The position numbers were made by a program, and so were the translations under genes. From positions 1,736,001 to 1,800,000 of the forward strand of contig NZ_CP069812.1 of assembly GCF_016894385.1 (NCBI RefSeq): DNA of 64,000 bases, read 5' to 3'. Below, one piece after another: positions 44,631 to 53,655 of the stretch (positions are counted from its first letter, which is position 1; each line of letters opens with the position of its first letter). The notes under the pieces are model-generated. The model did not search any database. It was given only the letters and a program-made list of their open reading frames with translations, and had not been told where the DNA came from. This DNA comes from Cupriavidus oxalaticus. Lineage in GTDB: Bacteria; Pseudomonadota; Gammaproteobacteria; Burkholderiales; Burkholderiaceae.

Positions 44631-47018
44631 GTGAACAAATTGTTTTCCAATCAGCTTGAACGCTTTGTCGATCTCTGTCTGCGACGGCGCGGGTACGTGG
44701 TGGCGATCTTCGTGCTGCTGACCGTGGTGATGGCAGGGTTCGCCGCGCGCGTCAGCATTCGTACGGTCTTCGACGACCTGCTGCCGCAAAGCCACGCCTA
44801 CATCAAGGTGCACAACGAGTTCCGGCAGGCATTCGGCAGCTCCAACATGGTCAGCATCATGCTGGAGGCCGAGCAGGGCGACATCTTCGATCCTGCGCTG
44901 CTAGGGAAGGTCAGGACGATCACCACCGCGCTGCAGCAGGTCGACGGTGTCAACCAGTTCCAGATCGTTTCGCTGGCGTCGAAGAAGCTCAAGGAAATCC
45001 GAGGCTCGACCGATGCCATCGAGATGCGGCCGCTCATGTGGCCCGACGTGCCCGATACGCCGGCCGGCCTGGCGGCGTTGCGCGAAGCCGTCCTGAACAA
45101 TCCGCTGGTCTATGGCGCCTACGTATCGAAAGACCTGAAGTCGACGCTGATCACGGTGGACTTCTATGAAGGCGCGGCCGACTACCGCAAGATTTTCCCG
45201 CAGGTGATGAAGATCGCCGACGCGCAGCGCGGCGACGGCGTGGTGGTGCGCGTGGTCGGTGAGCCCATCCTGTACGGTTGGGTGAACCACTATCTGCCGG
45301 AGACGCTGAACATCTTCCTGGTCACGGTGGCCTGCCTGGTCGCGTTGCTGTTTATCGCGGCGCGCACCTGGCGTGGGACCTTGCTGCCGCTGCTGGCCGG
45401 GCTGACCAGTGCCGTCTGGGCGCTGGGATCGGCCAGCCTGATTGGCTACAACCTGGACCCGCTGGTCATCGTGATTGCATTCTTGATTACGGCGCGAGCG
45501 ATCTCGCATTCCGTGCAGCTGGTGTCCCGCTTCGATGACGAGCTCGCTGCCGGCGCACCTACGACCGTGGCCGCAGCGCGGGCGGCGATGCTGCAGCTGT
45601 TCAAGCCCGGCATGCTCGGCGTGCTGGCGGATGCTGGCTGCATGATCGTGGTCGTTCTCACGCCAATCCCCCTGATGCACAAGGTGTCCATTATCGGTTC
45701 GGTGTGGGTGATGACGATTGCGGTGACGGCCTGCGTGATGACGCCGGTACTGTTGTCGTGGATCCGCCGCCCCCAAGGCCATGCACATCCGATTGACGTG
45801 TCGCCAGTCCTGCGCGGCATCCTGTCCTGCGCCGTGCGCGTCGTCACATCGAAAGCACGCTACGCCGTGCTCGCCGGGGCCGTGCTGGTGTTTGTCGCAT
45901 CCGGTCTCTATGCATTCAATCTGACCGTCGGCGATGCGGAGCCGGGCTCACCCATTCTCTGGCCGGACGCGGTCTACAACCGCGACGCGGCCGCCGTCAA
46001 CCGGCAGTTCCAAGGCGCCGACCGCATGTATGCCGTGGTTTCTGGCGCCCAGCCCGGTGCCATCAAAGACCCCGAGGTCTTGCGGACGATGAGCGAGATG
46101 CAGCGCTATATGGCGGCACAGCCGGAGATCGGCGGCAGCGTGTCGGTGGCGGACGTCATTCCGGCGGTCAAGCGGGTGCTGCGCGAAGGCAACCCGCGTT
46201 ACCAGGACCTCGGCAGCACGGCCCAGGAGAATGGCGAGCTGCTGTACATGCTGGCGTCGGGTTCGGATCCCGGCGACATGACGCGGCTTCTGGACCCGCA
46301 GGCCCGGCATGCGTCGGTTACCTTCTTCTTCCGCGACCATCGCGGCGAAAGCATCCGGACCGCGATCGACCGCCTGAAGACCTTCATCGCCGAACATCCG
46401 CTGGAAAAGGTGCAGTATCAGCTCGCCGGCGGGCTCGTCGGCGTGCTCGCCGCCGTCAACGAAGTGATCCTGGCCGGCCAGATCGAGAGCATTGCGCTGG
46501 CACTGCTGGTGCTGATCATCTGCTGCGCGGTGGCCTATCGCTCCACGATGGCCGGACTGTTCTTCATGGTGCCGGTGGTGCTCTCCAACACGGTCACGTT
46601 CAGCTACATGGCATGGAAGGGCATCGGCATGAACCTCAGCACGCTGCCCGTTGCAGCGCTTGGCATTGGCCTCGGTGTGGACTACGCGTTCTATATCGTC
46701 GATGGCATCCGCGAAGAGCTGGAGCACGATAACGACCTGGTGCGCGCGATCGCCAATTCGCTGGCTACCGCGGGCAAGGGCGTGCTGATCACCGCCCTGA
46801 CGCTGACCGTCAGCGTCGTGCTCTGGTGCACCTCTTCCGTGCGGTTCCAGGCGGACATGGGCATCCTGATGGCGCTCTGGCTCTGCATCTCCGCCATCAG
46901 CGCGCTCTTCCTGATGCCGGCGATGGTCTACGTATTCCGGCCACGCTTCATCGTGGGCTCGGCGTTGCCCGTCCGGGCCGCGCCCATTCCCGAAGCCCCA
47001 TTGAAGCAGGCGGCATGA
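44631..47018 (+). CDS. RND-superfamily transporter, MMPL/SSD type
   Basis: A 795-residue permease starting at GTG 44631, behind AAGGAGGAG. There are two homologous halves, each with one helix, a large periplasmic loop and a five-helix bundle. Half 1 begins RRGYVVAIFVLLTVVMAGFA and has FRQAFGSSNMVSIMLEAEQG; half 2 has PVVLSNTVTFSYMAWKGIGM and GIGLGVDYAFYIVDGIREEL, the conserved fourth-helix segment. No MFP or OMF gene is nearby, so it probably works as a single-unit lipid or hydrophobe transporter with the YCF48, DUF1302 and DUF1329 proteins. Confidence 0.9.
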   Translation: MNKLFSNQLERFVDLCLRRRGYVVAIFVLLTVVMAGFAARVSIRTVFDDLLPQSHAYIKVHNEFRQAFGSSNMVSIMLEAEQGDIFDPALLGKVRTITTALQQVDGVNQFQIVSLASKKLKEIRGSTDAIEMRPLMWPDVPDTPAGLAALREAVLNNPLVYGAYVSKDLKSTLITVDFYEGAADYRKIFPQVMKIADAQRGDGVVVRVVGEPILYGWVNHYLPETLNIFLVTVACLVALLFIAARTWRGTLLPLLAGLTSAVWALGSASLIGYNLDPLVIVIAFLITARAISHSVQLVSRFDDELAAGAPTTVAAARAAMLQLFKPGMLGVLADAGCMIVVVLTPIPLMHKVSIIGSVWVMTIAVTACVMTPVLLSWIRRPQGHAHPIDVSPVLRGILSCAVRVVTSKARYAVLAGAVLVFVASGLYAFNLTVGDAEPGSPILWPDAVYNRDAAAVNRQFQGADRMYAVVSGAQPGAIKDPEVLRTMSEMQRYMAAQPEIGGSVSVADVIPAVKRVLREGNPRYQDLGSTAQENGELLYMLASGSDPGDMTRLLDPQARHASVTFFFRDHRGESIRTAIDRLKTFIAEHPLEKVQYQLAGGLVGVLAAVNEVILAGQIESIALALLVLIICCAVAYRSTMAGLFFMVPVVLSNTVTFSYMAWKGIGMNLSTLPVAALGIGLGVDYAFYIVDGIREELEHDNDLVRAIANSLATAGKGVLITALTLTVSVVLWCTSSVRFQADMGILMALWLCISAISALFLMPAMVYVFRPRFIVGSALPVRAAPIPEAPLKQAA

Positions 47019-47084
47019 CGCTGTCAGCGGACATGCCGCGGGGCATGTCTCGCGCAATAAAAAACCAACAGAGGAGGAGACCCC

Positions 47085-48731
47085 ATGATGCAAGGAGGAA
47101 GGCTGCCCGTGCGGCGGCCCGGACAGGCCGCGCCAGCGATGAAATGCATTCCCGCCCTATTGCTGGGCCTTGGCATCGGCCTTGCCCCGGCGACAGCCAT
47201 GGCGACAAACGCCGATACATCGCAGCCGGTGTCCATCGCCAGCACAATCGCCCAGGCATCCGTCGCTGCCGAGCCGGGCACGCAGGCGGACGAAGACAGC
47301 GGATTCATTCACAGTTTCCGGTTCGGCGGTTATGCGCGGACCTGGGCGTCCTGGAACCTGGAGGATCACCCGGAGATTCCGCAACGCAGCGCCGGCTCGC
47401 TGCAGATGCTGCGCGGGTCGCTCTCACTGAATGCCGAGGCAACGACCGGGCCGCTGAAGTGGAAGGCGATCGGGCGTGCCGATAAGGAGGTCAATACCTC
47501 GTACCAGCGAGACCTCGAGGAGGCCAATCGGCGAAATTCTCCCGGAGGTCCGGGCAGCAACCTGATGGATCAGTACGACCAGGTCCAGCTTCGGGAACTC
47601 TATGTCGATATGGATCCGACGGAACGCTTGCACCTGCGCCTGGGGAAACAGCAGGTGGTGTGGGGCGAGACGGATTTCTTCCACCCAACGGACCTGATTC
47701 ACGGCTTTGACTACCGCTGGCGTTCATTTCTTGAAAGCGACAACGACGAACTCAGAAAGCCGCTCTGGCTGATCAACGCCAAGTTCGATGTGCCGGAAGC
47801 GGACGGCTCGCTGCAACTGGTTCTGCGCCCCGGCATCGATCGCGAGCGGGATATCGGGAACAGCTATGACCTTTACGGCGGCCGCTGGGCCGCGCAACCG
47901 TACAAGGGCGTTGACTTTCTGGCGCCCGGCTTCCTGAACTACGACCGCCGCCATCCGGCGGGGGATACGCACAATCCGACCGGGGGCCTGCGCTGGACCG
48001 GCCTCGCGGGACCGGTCAACTACGCCATTTCTTACCTGAAGACCTACAAGCCGGACCCGGTGGTGAATTCCGCCTTTGCGCCGTACCAAAAGACGCCGAC
48101 TGGCGGGCTTGGCGATTTCATCTTCCCCAAGATGGATGTGTACGACGTCAGCGTCAGCGGCCAGATCCCCGGACTTGACGCGGTCGTCACCGGCGAGGTC
48201 GCTTACCAGCGCAACGTCGCCTACAACGTCGGCAGCAACTTCATGAATGGCGCGCTGCCTGGCTTTGGCGGGATCATCCGCAAGGATGCCGTGCTCACCA
48301 CGTTGCGTTTCGACAAGCAATTGCGGCTGATGGAGTGGTTGGGCACCAACCAGGCCTCGTTCTTCTCGCTGCAAGTGTTCGACACCTGGTTGCCAGGCTA
48401 CAAAAGCTCCGACGACATCGTCGAGCAGGTTGGATTCGGGGCCCGCCTGCGGGAGCACACCACGCTGCTCACCTCCTTTATCCAGCTGAACTACCTCAAC
48501 AGCCGGCTCAACCCCGGCCTGGCTGTCGGTATGGATCTCAGCAACGGCGATGCATTCGTGATCCCCAGCGTCTCGTTCCAGATCGGCAATCACTGGCGTC
48601 TGCTGGCTGAGGCCGATCTCTTCTTCCCCAAGCACAGCAGGAAACCGGGCCAGGTCGAGAGTTCGACGCACACCCTCGGAGACTTCGCACGCAACAGCCA
48701 GTTCATGCTGCGGGCGACCTATCAGTTCTGA
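47085..48731 (+). CDS. DUF1302 outer-membrane protein
   Basis: A 548-residue exported protein. The signal peptide (IPALLLGLGIGLAPATAMA) precedes a large beta-barrel-like domain of the DUF1302 family: GSLSLNAEATTGPLKWKAIG, then LHLRLGKQQVVWGETDFFHP, a segment typical of the family. It ends with the aromatic strand FMLRATYQF. It is adjacent to DUF1329 and RND genes, a recurrent set in gene clusters for steroids, terpenoids and other hydrophobic substrates. Its likely role is uptake or display of substrate at the outer membrane. Confidence 0.88.
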   Translation: MMQGGRLPVRRPGQAAPAMKCIPALLLGLGIGLAPATAMATNADTSQPVSIASTIAQASVAAEPGTQADEDSGFIHSFRFGGYARTWASWNLEDHPEIPQRSAGSLQMLRGSLSLNAEATTGPLKWKAIGRADKEVNTSYQRDLEEANRRNSPGGPGSNLMDQYDQVQLRELYVDMDPTERLHLRLGKQQVVWGETDFFHPTDLIHGFDYRWRSFLESDNDELRKPLWLINAKFDVPEADGSLQLVLRPGIDRERDIGNSYDLYGGRWAAQPYKGVDFLAPGFLNYDRRHPAGDTHNPTGGLRWTGLAGPVNYAISYLKTYKPDPVVNSAFAPYQKTPTGGLGDFIFPKMDVYDVSVSGQIPGLDAVVTGEVAYQRNVAYNVGSNFMNGALPGFGGIIRKDAVLTTLRFDKQLRLMEWLGTNQASFFSLQVFDTWLPGYKSSDDIVEQVGFGARLREHTTLLTSFIQLNYLNSRLNPGLAVGMDLSNGDAFVIPSVSFQIGNHWRLLAEADLFFPKHSRKPGQVESSTHTLGDFARNSQFMLRATYQF

Positions 48732-48754
48732 ACCACGATAAGCAAAGGAGACAG

Positions 48755-50017
48755 GTGATGAGAAATCGCATGAAGGGGCTTCAGGCGGCGGTCCTGACAA
48801 TGGCAGCCACGATGGCGTGTGGTGTCGCGCTTGCGGCCGAATTGCCCGAAGGCACCGTGATCGAGAAAGCCAATCTCGACAAGGTCAAGAATGACACGTT
48901 TCAGGGACACACGATAGCAAGCCTGCTGACTGAGAAGCTGGAGTGGCAAATCCGGAACTGGAACCTCAAGCTTCCGCTTTCCCACGCTAAGCCTGTAGCG
49001 CTGGATCCGCGCTATCTCGAGGCGACGAGGAAGTATGCCGGACAGGTGAAGTACGACGCAAAGACACGTGAAGTCTCGGACTGGGTCGCCGGCATTCCGT
49101 TTCCGGATGTCTCGGCGAATGACCCGGACGCCGGCGAGAAGCTGATCTGGAATTTCTATTACGCGTCGCCGGAAGGGGATATCGCCAACAACAAGGCAAC
49201 CTATCTGCTGATCAGCGGGGATAAGGGGCTGGAGCAGACGCAGGACTGGCTGTTCATGCGGTATTACCTAAAAGGCCGCCTTGGGGGCGAGAATCCGGTG
49301 TCCGGAGATGGCAGCACCCTCACCAAGACGCTGTTCGTCGCGACCGCACCCGAGGATATCCGGGGCCTGGGGACCTTCACCATCCGCTACGACAACGCAA
49401 AGCTCGAAGACAGCTGGGCGTATATCCGATCGGCCCGGCGTACGCGGCGCCTCTCCGGTGGCGCGTGGATGGATCCAATCGGGGGTCTCGACCAACTCAA
49501 CGACGACATCTATATCTGGAACGCACGCCCGTCTTGGTACCGGCAAATCAAGCTGGTCGGCCGCCGCTGGATCCTGGCTAGTTCTGATGCCAGATTGGGC
49601 TACAACCCGGCAAAGAAGGGCTCGGCCGATGAGTGGCCCACCGTGGACCTGAAGGAAGCGCCTTATTGGAATCCCGTTCAGAAATGGCAGCCACGCGAGG
49701 TCTGGGTCATTGAGGCGACGCCGCCGGCCGAGCATCCGTACAGCAAGAAAATCGTCTATATGGATGTCAAATACCCCCGCCTGTATATGGGCGAGGCGTA
49801 TGACAAGAAGGGCGAGTTCTGGAAGTTCTTCAACTTCCATATGCGCCCGACGGTGGCGCAGGACGGCATCCGCTACGTCTCGTCGGTGCAGGGCGACACC
49901 ATCGATTTCAAAGCCAAGCATGCCTCGATTTTCCTGTTCCGCGATTACAAGCTGAACGAGAAGTCCATCAAGGAAGGCGATGTCTCGCTGAGCGCGCTAG
50001 AAACGATCGCGCGCTAG
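48755..50017 (+). CDS. DUF1329 periplasmic/outer-membrane lipoprotein-fold protein
   Basis: A 420-residue exported protein with signal peptide (LQAAVLTMAATMACGVALAA). The mature part has the DUF1329 layout, including SDWVAGIPFPDVSANDPDAG, SARRTRRLSGGAWMDPIGGL and PREVWVIEATPPAEHPYSKK, with a long curved beta-sheet expected as in LolB/LppX-like folds. It follows DUF1302 by 23 bp. It is probably a carrier of hydrophobic ligand across the periplasm for the RND transporter. This is inference from the conserved neighbourhood. Confidence 0.88.
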   Translation: MMRNRMKGLQAAVLTMAATMACGVALAAELPEGTVIEKANLDKVKNDTFQGHTIASLLTEKLEWQIRNWNLKLPLSHAKPVALDPRYLEATRKYAGQVKYDAKTREVSDWVAGIPFPDVSANDPDAGEKLIWNFYYASPEGDIANNKATYLLISGDKGLEQTQDWLFMRYYLKGRLGGENPVSGDGSTLTKTLFVATAPEDIRGLGTFTIRYDNAKLEDSWAYIRSARRTRRLSGGAWMDPIGGLDQLNDDIYIWNARPSWYRQIKLVGRRWILASSDARLGYNPAKKGSADEWPTVDLKEAPYWNPVQKWQPREVWVIEATPPAEHPYSKKIVYMDVKYPRLYMGEAYDKKGEFWKFFNFHMRPTVAQDGIRYVSSVQGDTIDFKAKHASIFLFRDYKLNEKSIKEGDVSLSALETIAR

Positions 50018-50102
50018 GCCTGCGTCTGCCGCGCTGCCATCTCTTTGCGACGATACCCAGCGGCGCGGCAGCTTTATTCGAACCGAAGGACCCGAGAACA
50101 CA

Positions 50103-51878
50103 ATGCGTAAACTGGACGACGACTCGACATCGCGCATCTCCCGGCGGGACTTTCTTCGCGCCGGCGGTGCAGGCGCGACCGCTACCGCGCTGGGTGTGAT
50201 GGCGAAAGGCGCCGTGGCAGACATGGCGAAGGTGCGCTGGCGCCAGCAGGCAGACGTCGTGGTGGTAGGCAGCGGCGCGTCCGCTGCCGTAGCCGCGCTG
50301 ACCGCGCGCAGTCAGGGTGCGAGCGTGATGATGCTGGAGAAATCGCCGGTGATTGGCGGTACTTCTGCCAAATCCGCGGGCATGTTCTGGATTGCCAACA
50401 ACTTCCGGATGCGTGCAAAAGGCATGCAGGATCCCAGACCGGATTTCCTGGCCTACTGCATTCGGTATTCCTACCCGCATCTCTACAACCCCGCTTCGGC
50501 GACGCTCGGTGTCTCGCAGTCGGTTTATGACCTGATCGGTGCGTACTACGACCATGGCGCTGCCATGGTCGATCTGATGCGGTCGAGCGGTGCGTTGCGT
50601 GTCGGCAGGTTCCATATCCTGCCGGAAACGGAAGCGGAGGACCTGCCTGACTACTTCGAGCATGGCGCCGAGAACAAGGCCCCGCGCGGCCGGGGCCTGG
50701 GCGCGCTGAAGGCAGATGGCACCCTCGGCTTCGGCAGCGAACTCGTGGGGCAGCTCAAGGCAAGGATTGACCAACTCGGCATCCCGGTATTGACCAGCCA
50801 TCGCGTGACCAGCCTGGTCACCAATGCGAGCGGCGAAGTCGTCGGCATCATGGCCGATAGCGACGAGGGGCCGGTGGCCGTGCGTGCCCATCGCGGCGTT
50901 ATCTTTGCAACCGGCGGGTATTCCTATAACCGGGAATTGCTGAATCTCTACCAGAGCGGCCCAGTCTTCGGCGGCTGCGGGGTGCCCACCTGCACCGGGG
51001 ATTTCATCGCTATCGCCGCCGGCGTGGGCGCCAAGCTCGGCAACATGGGCGGGGCGTGGCGGGCCGAGATCGTGCTGGAAGAAGCGCTGCAGTACATCAG
51101 CGTGCCCAACGACGTCTGGCAGCCGCCGGGCGACAGCATGATCGTCGTCAACAAGTACGGCCGGCGCGTCTTCAATGAGAAGCGCAACTACCACGATCGC
51201 GCCCGTACACACCATGACTATGACGCGAACAAGGCCGAGTTTCCGAACCTGCTGACGTTCATGGTCTATGACCAGCGTGCTGCAGAGCTTTACGGCGGCA
51301 ACCATCCATTGCCGACGCAACCGACCGGTGCGCCCTATGTGCTCTCCGGCAATACGCCTGTCGAACTCGCCGCGGCCATCGACGCTCGGCTGGCCACGTT
51401 GTCCGCCCATACCGGTGGCATCCAGCTCGCGCCTACATTCGCGCGGGAACTGGAGCAGACGATCGCGCGCTTCAATGCTTTCGCACATGCCGGACGTGAC
51501 GCGGATTTCCAGCGTGGAGAATTTGCATACGACCGGGATTACCGCCCGATCTTCGGCATGCCGCGCAAGGGCACGCATTGGGGCGACGCGGCGGGAAAGA
51601 ACCCGCTGCTATATCCGCTGCAGGAAAAAGGCCCGTACTACTGCATCATCCTGGCCCCCGGCACGCTGGACACGAACGGCGGGCCCGTGATCAACGCGCG
51701 AGCGGAAGTCTTGCGCAGCGACGATCGGCCGATTCCCGGACTTTACGGCGCGGGCAACTGTATCGCGAGCCCCGCGCACAACACGTACTGGGCCGGCGGG
51801 TGCACCTTGGGTAGTGGCATGACGTTCGGCTACCTTGCTGGCCTGCACGCAAGCCAGGCTTCGCCCCACGCTCTGTGA
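50103..51878 (+). CDS. Tat-exported FAD-dependent dehydrogenase (KstD/fumarate reductase-like)
   Basis: A 591-residue flavoprotein. The twin-arginine signal SRISRRDFLRAGGAGATATA implies export as a folded protein. The FAD site is ADVVVVGSGASAAVAALTAR with Glu in MMLEKSPVIGGTSAKSAGMF; GVIFATGGYSYNRELL and the C-terminal NGGPVINARAEVLRSDDRPI with LYGAGNCIASPAHNTYWAGG close the FAD domain. The family contains 3-ketosteroid dehydrogenases and fumarate reductases. The downstream cytochrome c could accept its electrons. The substrate is likely an alicyclic or aromatic ketone, unproven. Confidence 0.85.
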   Translation: MRKLDDDSTSRISRRDFLRAGGAGATATALGVMAKGAVADMAKVRWRQQADVVVVGSGASAAVAALTARSQGASVMMLEKSPVIGGTSAKSAGMFWIANNFRMRAKGMQDPRPDFLAYCIRYSYPHLYNPASATLGVSQSVYDLIGAYYDHGAAMVDLMRSSGALRVGRFHILPETEAEDLPDYFEHGAENKAPRGRGLGALKADGTLGFGSELVGQLKARIDQLGIPVLTSHRVTSLVTNASGEVVGIMADSDEGPVAVRAHRGVIFATGGYSYNRELLNLYQSGPVFGGCGVPTCTGDFIAIAAGVGAKLGNMGGAWRAEIVLEEALQYISVPNDVWQPPGDSMIVVNKYGRRVFNEKRNYHDRARTHHDYDANKAEFPNLLTFMVYDQRAAELYGGNHPLPTQPTGAPYVLSGNTPVELAAAIDARLATLSAHTGGIQLAPTFARELEQTIARFNAFAHAGRDADFQRGEFAYDRDYRPIFGMPRKGTHWGDAAGKNPLLYPLQEKGPYYCIILAPGTLDTNGGPVINARAEVLRSDDRPIPGLYGAGNCIASPAHNTYWAGGCTLGSGMTFGYLAGLHASQASPHAL

Positions 51879-51894
51879 GGGAGTTTGAGCCGAA

Positions 51895-52560
51895 ATGAAA
51901 ATGCGCCGGTCCACACTCGAGTACCACTTTGAACCCGGCACGGATGCCAGGCTGCCGCGGGTGCTGGCCCTGCATGGCGCCGGCGCCGACCAGCGACAGC
52001 TATTGCCGCTGCTGGCGCGAACAGCTCCGCACGCGGCCATCGTCGCACCGAAGTCCGGACGCTGGTTCGCCTGGACGCCGGACGGCCAGTCCTATGCCTG
52101 GTACCAGGACTTGTCCTTTCCGGCTGTCGAGCCGATCGGCTTTGGCGACGCCCTTTGGCAGCTGGAGCGCTTCTGCGCGGAGCGTGCGGGCGAAGGCACC
52201 GGCAGAAGGCCGCGCCTATCTGAACGGATCGATGTCGTCGGGTTCGGGCAAGGCGCGGTGCTTGGACTGGTGCTGGCCGCGGTATGGCCAGAACGCTTCA
52301 GGCATGTCATCGCGCTGGGCGGATATTGGCCGCGCATCAAGGGTTGGCAGCCTCCGCGGCGTGCCATGCATGAGGTACAGGTGACCCTGTTCCTGGATCC
52401 GTCCGGCCCCGTTGATCACGCGCTGGCCGAAGCCACCGCCGGCGAGCTTGCGCAACGCGGGGCCTGCGTGGAGGCTGCGTGGTTCGTTGGTGCCAACGAC
52501 CTGTTGGCGGCAAGCCTGGACACGCAATTGGCGGCGCGCCTGTCGCGCCCGCTCTCATGA
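51895..52560 (+). CDS. alpha/beta-hydrolase-fold protein lacking the catalytic serine
   Basis: A 221-residue protein of the carboxylesterase/phospholipase (LysoPLA-like) fold. It has RVLALHGAGADQRQLLPLLA (oxyanion strand). The nucleophile elbow reads DVVGFGQGAVLGL instead of the family GFSQG, so Ser is replaced by Gly. A convincing catalytic His near the C-terminus is also missing. It is therefore probably not a hydrolase, and may bind a ligand or assist the neighbouring flavoprotein. It starts 17 bp after the flavoprotein, behind GAGGGAG. Confidence 0.75.
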   Translation: MKMRRSTLEYHFEPGTDARLPRVLALHGAGADQRQLLPLLARTAPHAAIVAPKSGRWFAWTPDGQSYAWYQDLSFPAVEPIGFGDALWQLERFCAERAGEGTGRRPRLSERIDVVGFGQGAVLGLVLAAVWPERFRHVIALGGYWPRIKGWQPPRRAMHEVQVTLFLDPSGPVDHALAEATAGELAQRGACVEAAWFVGANDLLAASLDTQLAARLSRPLS

Positions 52561-52572
52561 CAGGAGGAAAGG

Positions 52573-52977
52573 ATGAAGGCATTCGGCATTCCTTGCCTGG
52601 CGCTGGCCGCTGGTGTGCTGTCAGCAACCTTGAGTGGACCATGCCGTGGTGAAGGCGTCAGCTTCGCCAGGGATATCAAGCCCATGCTGGTGCAGAACTG
52701 CGCCGCATGTCACCAGGGGATGAATGCCCCCGCAAGCCTCGATTTGCTACCCAAGGTCATTTATACCAGCTTGGTCGGTGTCAAGTCGACGCAGAGTCCG
52801 ATGCTGAGAGTCGCCCCCTCGGCGCCGGATGCCAGCTACCTGGTGCGCAAGCTGGAGGGGGCTCACCTCGAAGTGGGAGGGCAGGGCGTGGCCATGCCTC
52901 CCGGCGCTCCGCCGCTCGACCCCGCACAGGTTGGGGCGATTCGCCAGTGGATCGGCAACGGGGCGATGAATGACTGA
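52573..52977 (+). CDS. periplasmic c-type cytochrome
   Basis: A 134-residue precursor. The signal peptide (LALAAGVLSATLSGPCRG) is followed by a single heme-binding motif CAACH (in LVQNCAACHQGMNAPASLDL). A distal Met ligand is likely in GQGVAMPPGAPPLDPAQ, typical of small cytochromes c joined to dehydrogenases. It begins behind AGGAGGAAAGG, 12 bp after the hydrolase-like gene. It is likely the electron acceptor of the Tat-exported flavoprotein. Confidence 0.9.
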   Translation: MKAFGIPCLALAAGVLSATLSGPCRGEGVSFARDIKPMLVQNCAACHQGMNAPASLDLLPKVIYTSLVGVKSTQSPMLRVAPSAPDASYLVRKLEGAHLEVGGQGVAMPPGAPPLDPAQVGAIRQWIGNGAMND

Positions 52978-53078
52978 CGTAGCGACATCGGAATCGCGCC
53001 TACGCTGCCATACCGTTCATCAATCTTCCGGCGTCACCCCCAGCTTTGGGCATGCCGGGAACATCAACAGGAGACACC

Positions 53079-53522
53079 ATGGAAATCCGTGCAATGACCG
53101 ATGAGCAACGCAAGGCGATCGCGTTGGAGTACCTCAAACGACTCGACCGGGCGCAGGATGTACTAGACCTGTTCGACATGCATGCGGAAGTGTATTTTCC
53201 CAAATGGGGCGTTGCCGCAGGCAAGGACAAGATCGGTCAGCTTTTCACCGACCTGATCGCGCTCTTCGATTACATCAGCCACGACTACACCTATGCCAAC
53301 GTGATTCAACAGGGAGACAAGGTCGTGGTGGAGTCGACCACGCACGGACGTACGCGTGCCGGTGTCGAATGGCGTGCTGGTGTGACCCACGCGGGCCGGT
53401 GGTGCGATGTGTTCGAGATCCGCGATTTCAAGATCCAGCGGCTGTATATCTATCTGGATCCGGATTACGAAGGGGCCGACACGGCACGGTACCCTTGGCT
53501 TCGCGAGCGCCAATACGTCTAA
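53079..53522 (+). CDS. NTF2-like/SnoaL family protein
   Basis: A 147-residue cone-shaped alpha+beta barrel protein of the SnoaL/ketosteroid-isomerase fold. ALEYLKRLDRAQDVLDLFD (helical start), VYFPKWGVAAGKDKIGQLFT, VVVESTTHGRTRAGVEWRAG and FEIRDFKIQRLYIYLDPDYE are consistent. It starts at ATG 53079 behind AGGAGA, although the frame opens at 53046. This fold serves isomerases, dehydratases and hydratases. As the last gene of the plus-strand arm it may rearrange a ring intermediate. Confidence 0.8.
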   Translation: MEIRAMTDEQRKAIALEYLKRLDRAQDVLDLFDMHAEVYFPKWGVAAGKDKIGQLFTDLIALFDYISHDYTYANVIQQGDKVVVESTTHGRTRAGVEWRAGVTHAGRWCDVFEIRDFKIQRLYIYLDPDYEGADTARYPWLRERQYV

Positions 53523-53655
53523 CGGATGCCTGGAAAGTAGCGACCGGGGCGGGGCGAGCAGCCCTTTCCCTGATTGCCGCTATGGCGCTTCCGCAGTAAC
53601 CTCTGTCCTGTCGAACCGGCCAATTACTCGGCCATCCCACAGAGGAGTTCCCATC

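Noticed and set aside
45948..47093. Minus-strand frame of 381 codons, His/Asp/Glu-rich
   Set aside because: Antisense to the second half of the RND transporter; composition is what a GC-rich antisense frame gives.
49968..51578. Minus-strand frame of 536 codons
   Set aside because: Antisense to the Tat-exported flavoprotein, which has complete FAD motifs.
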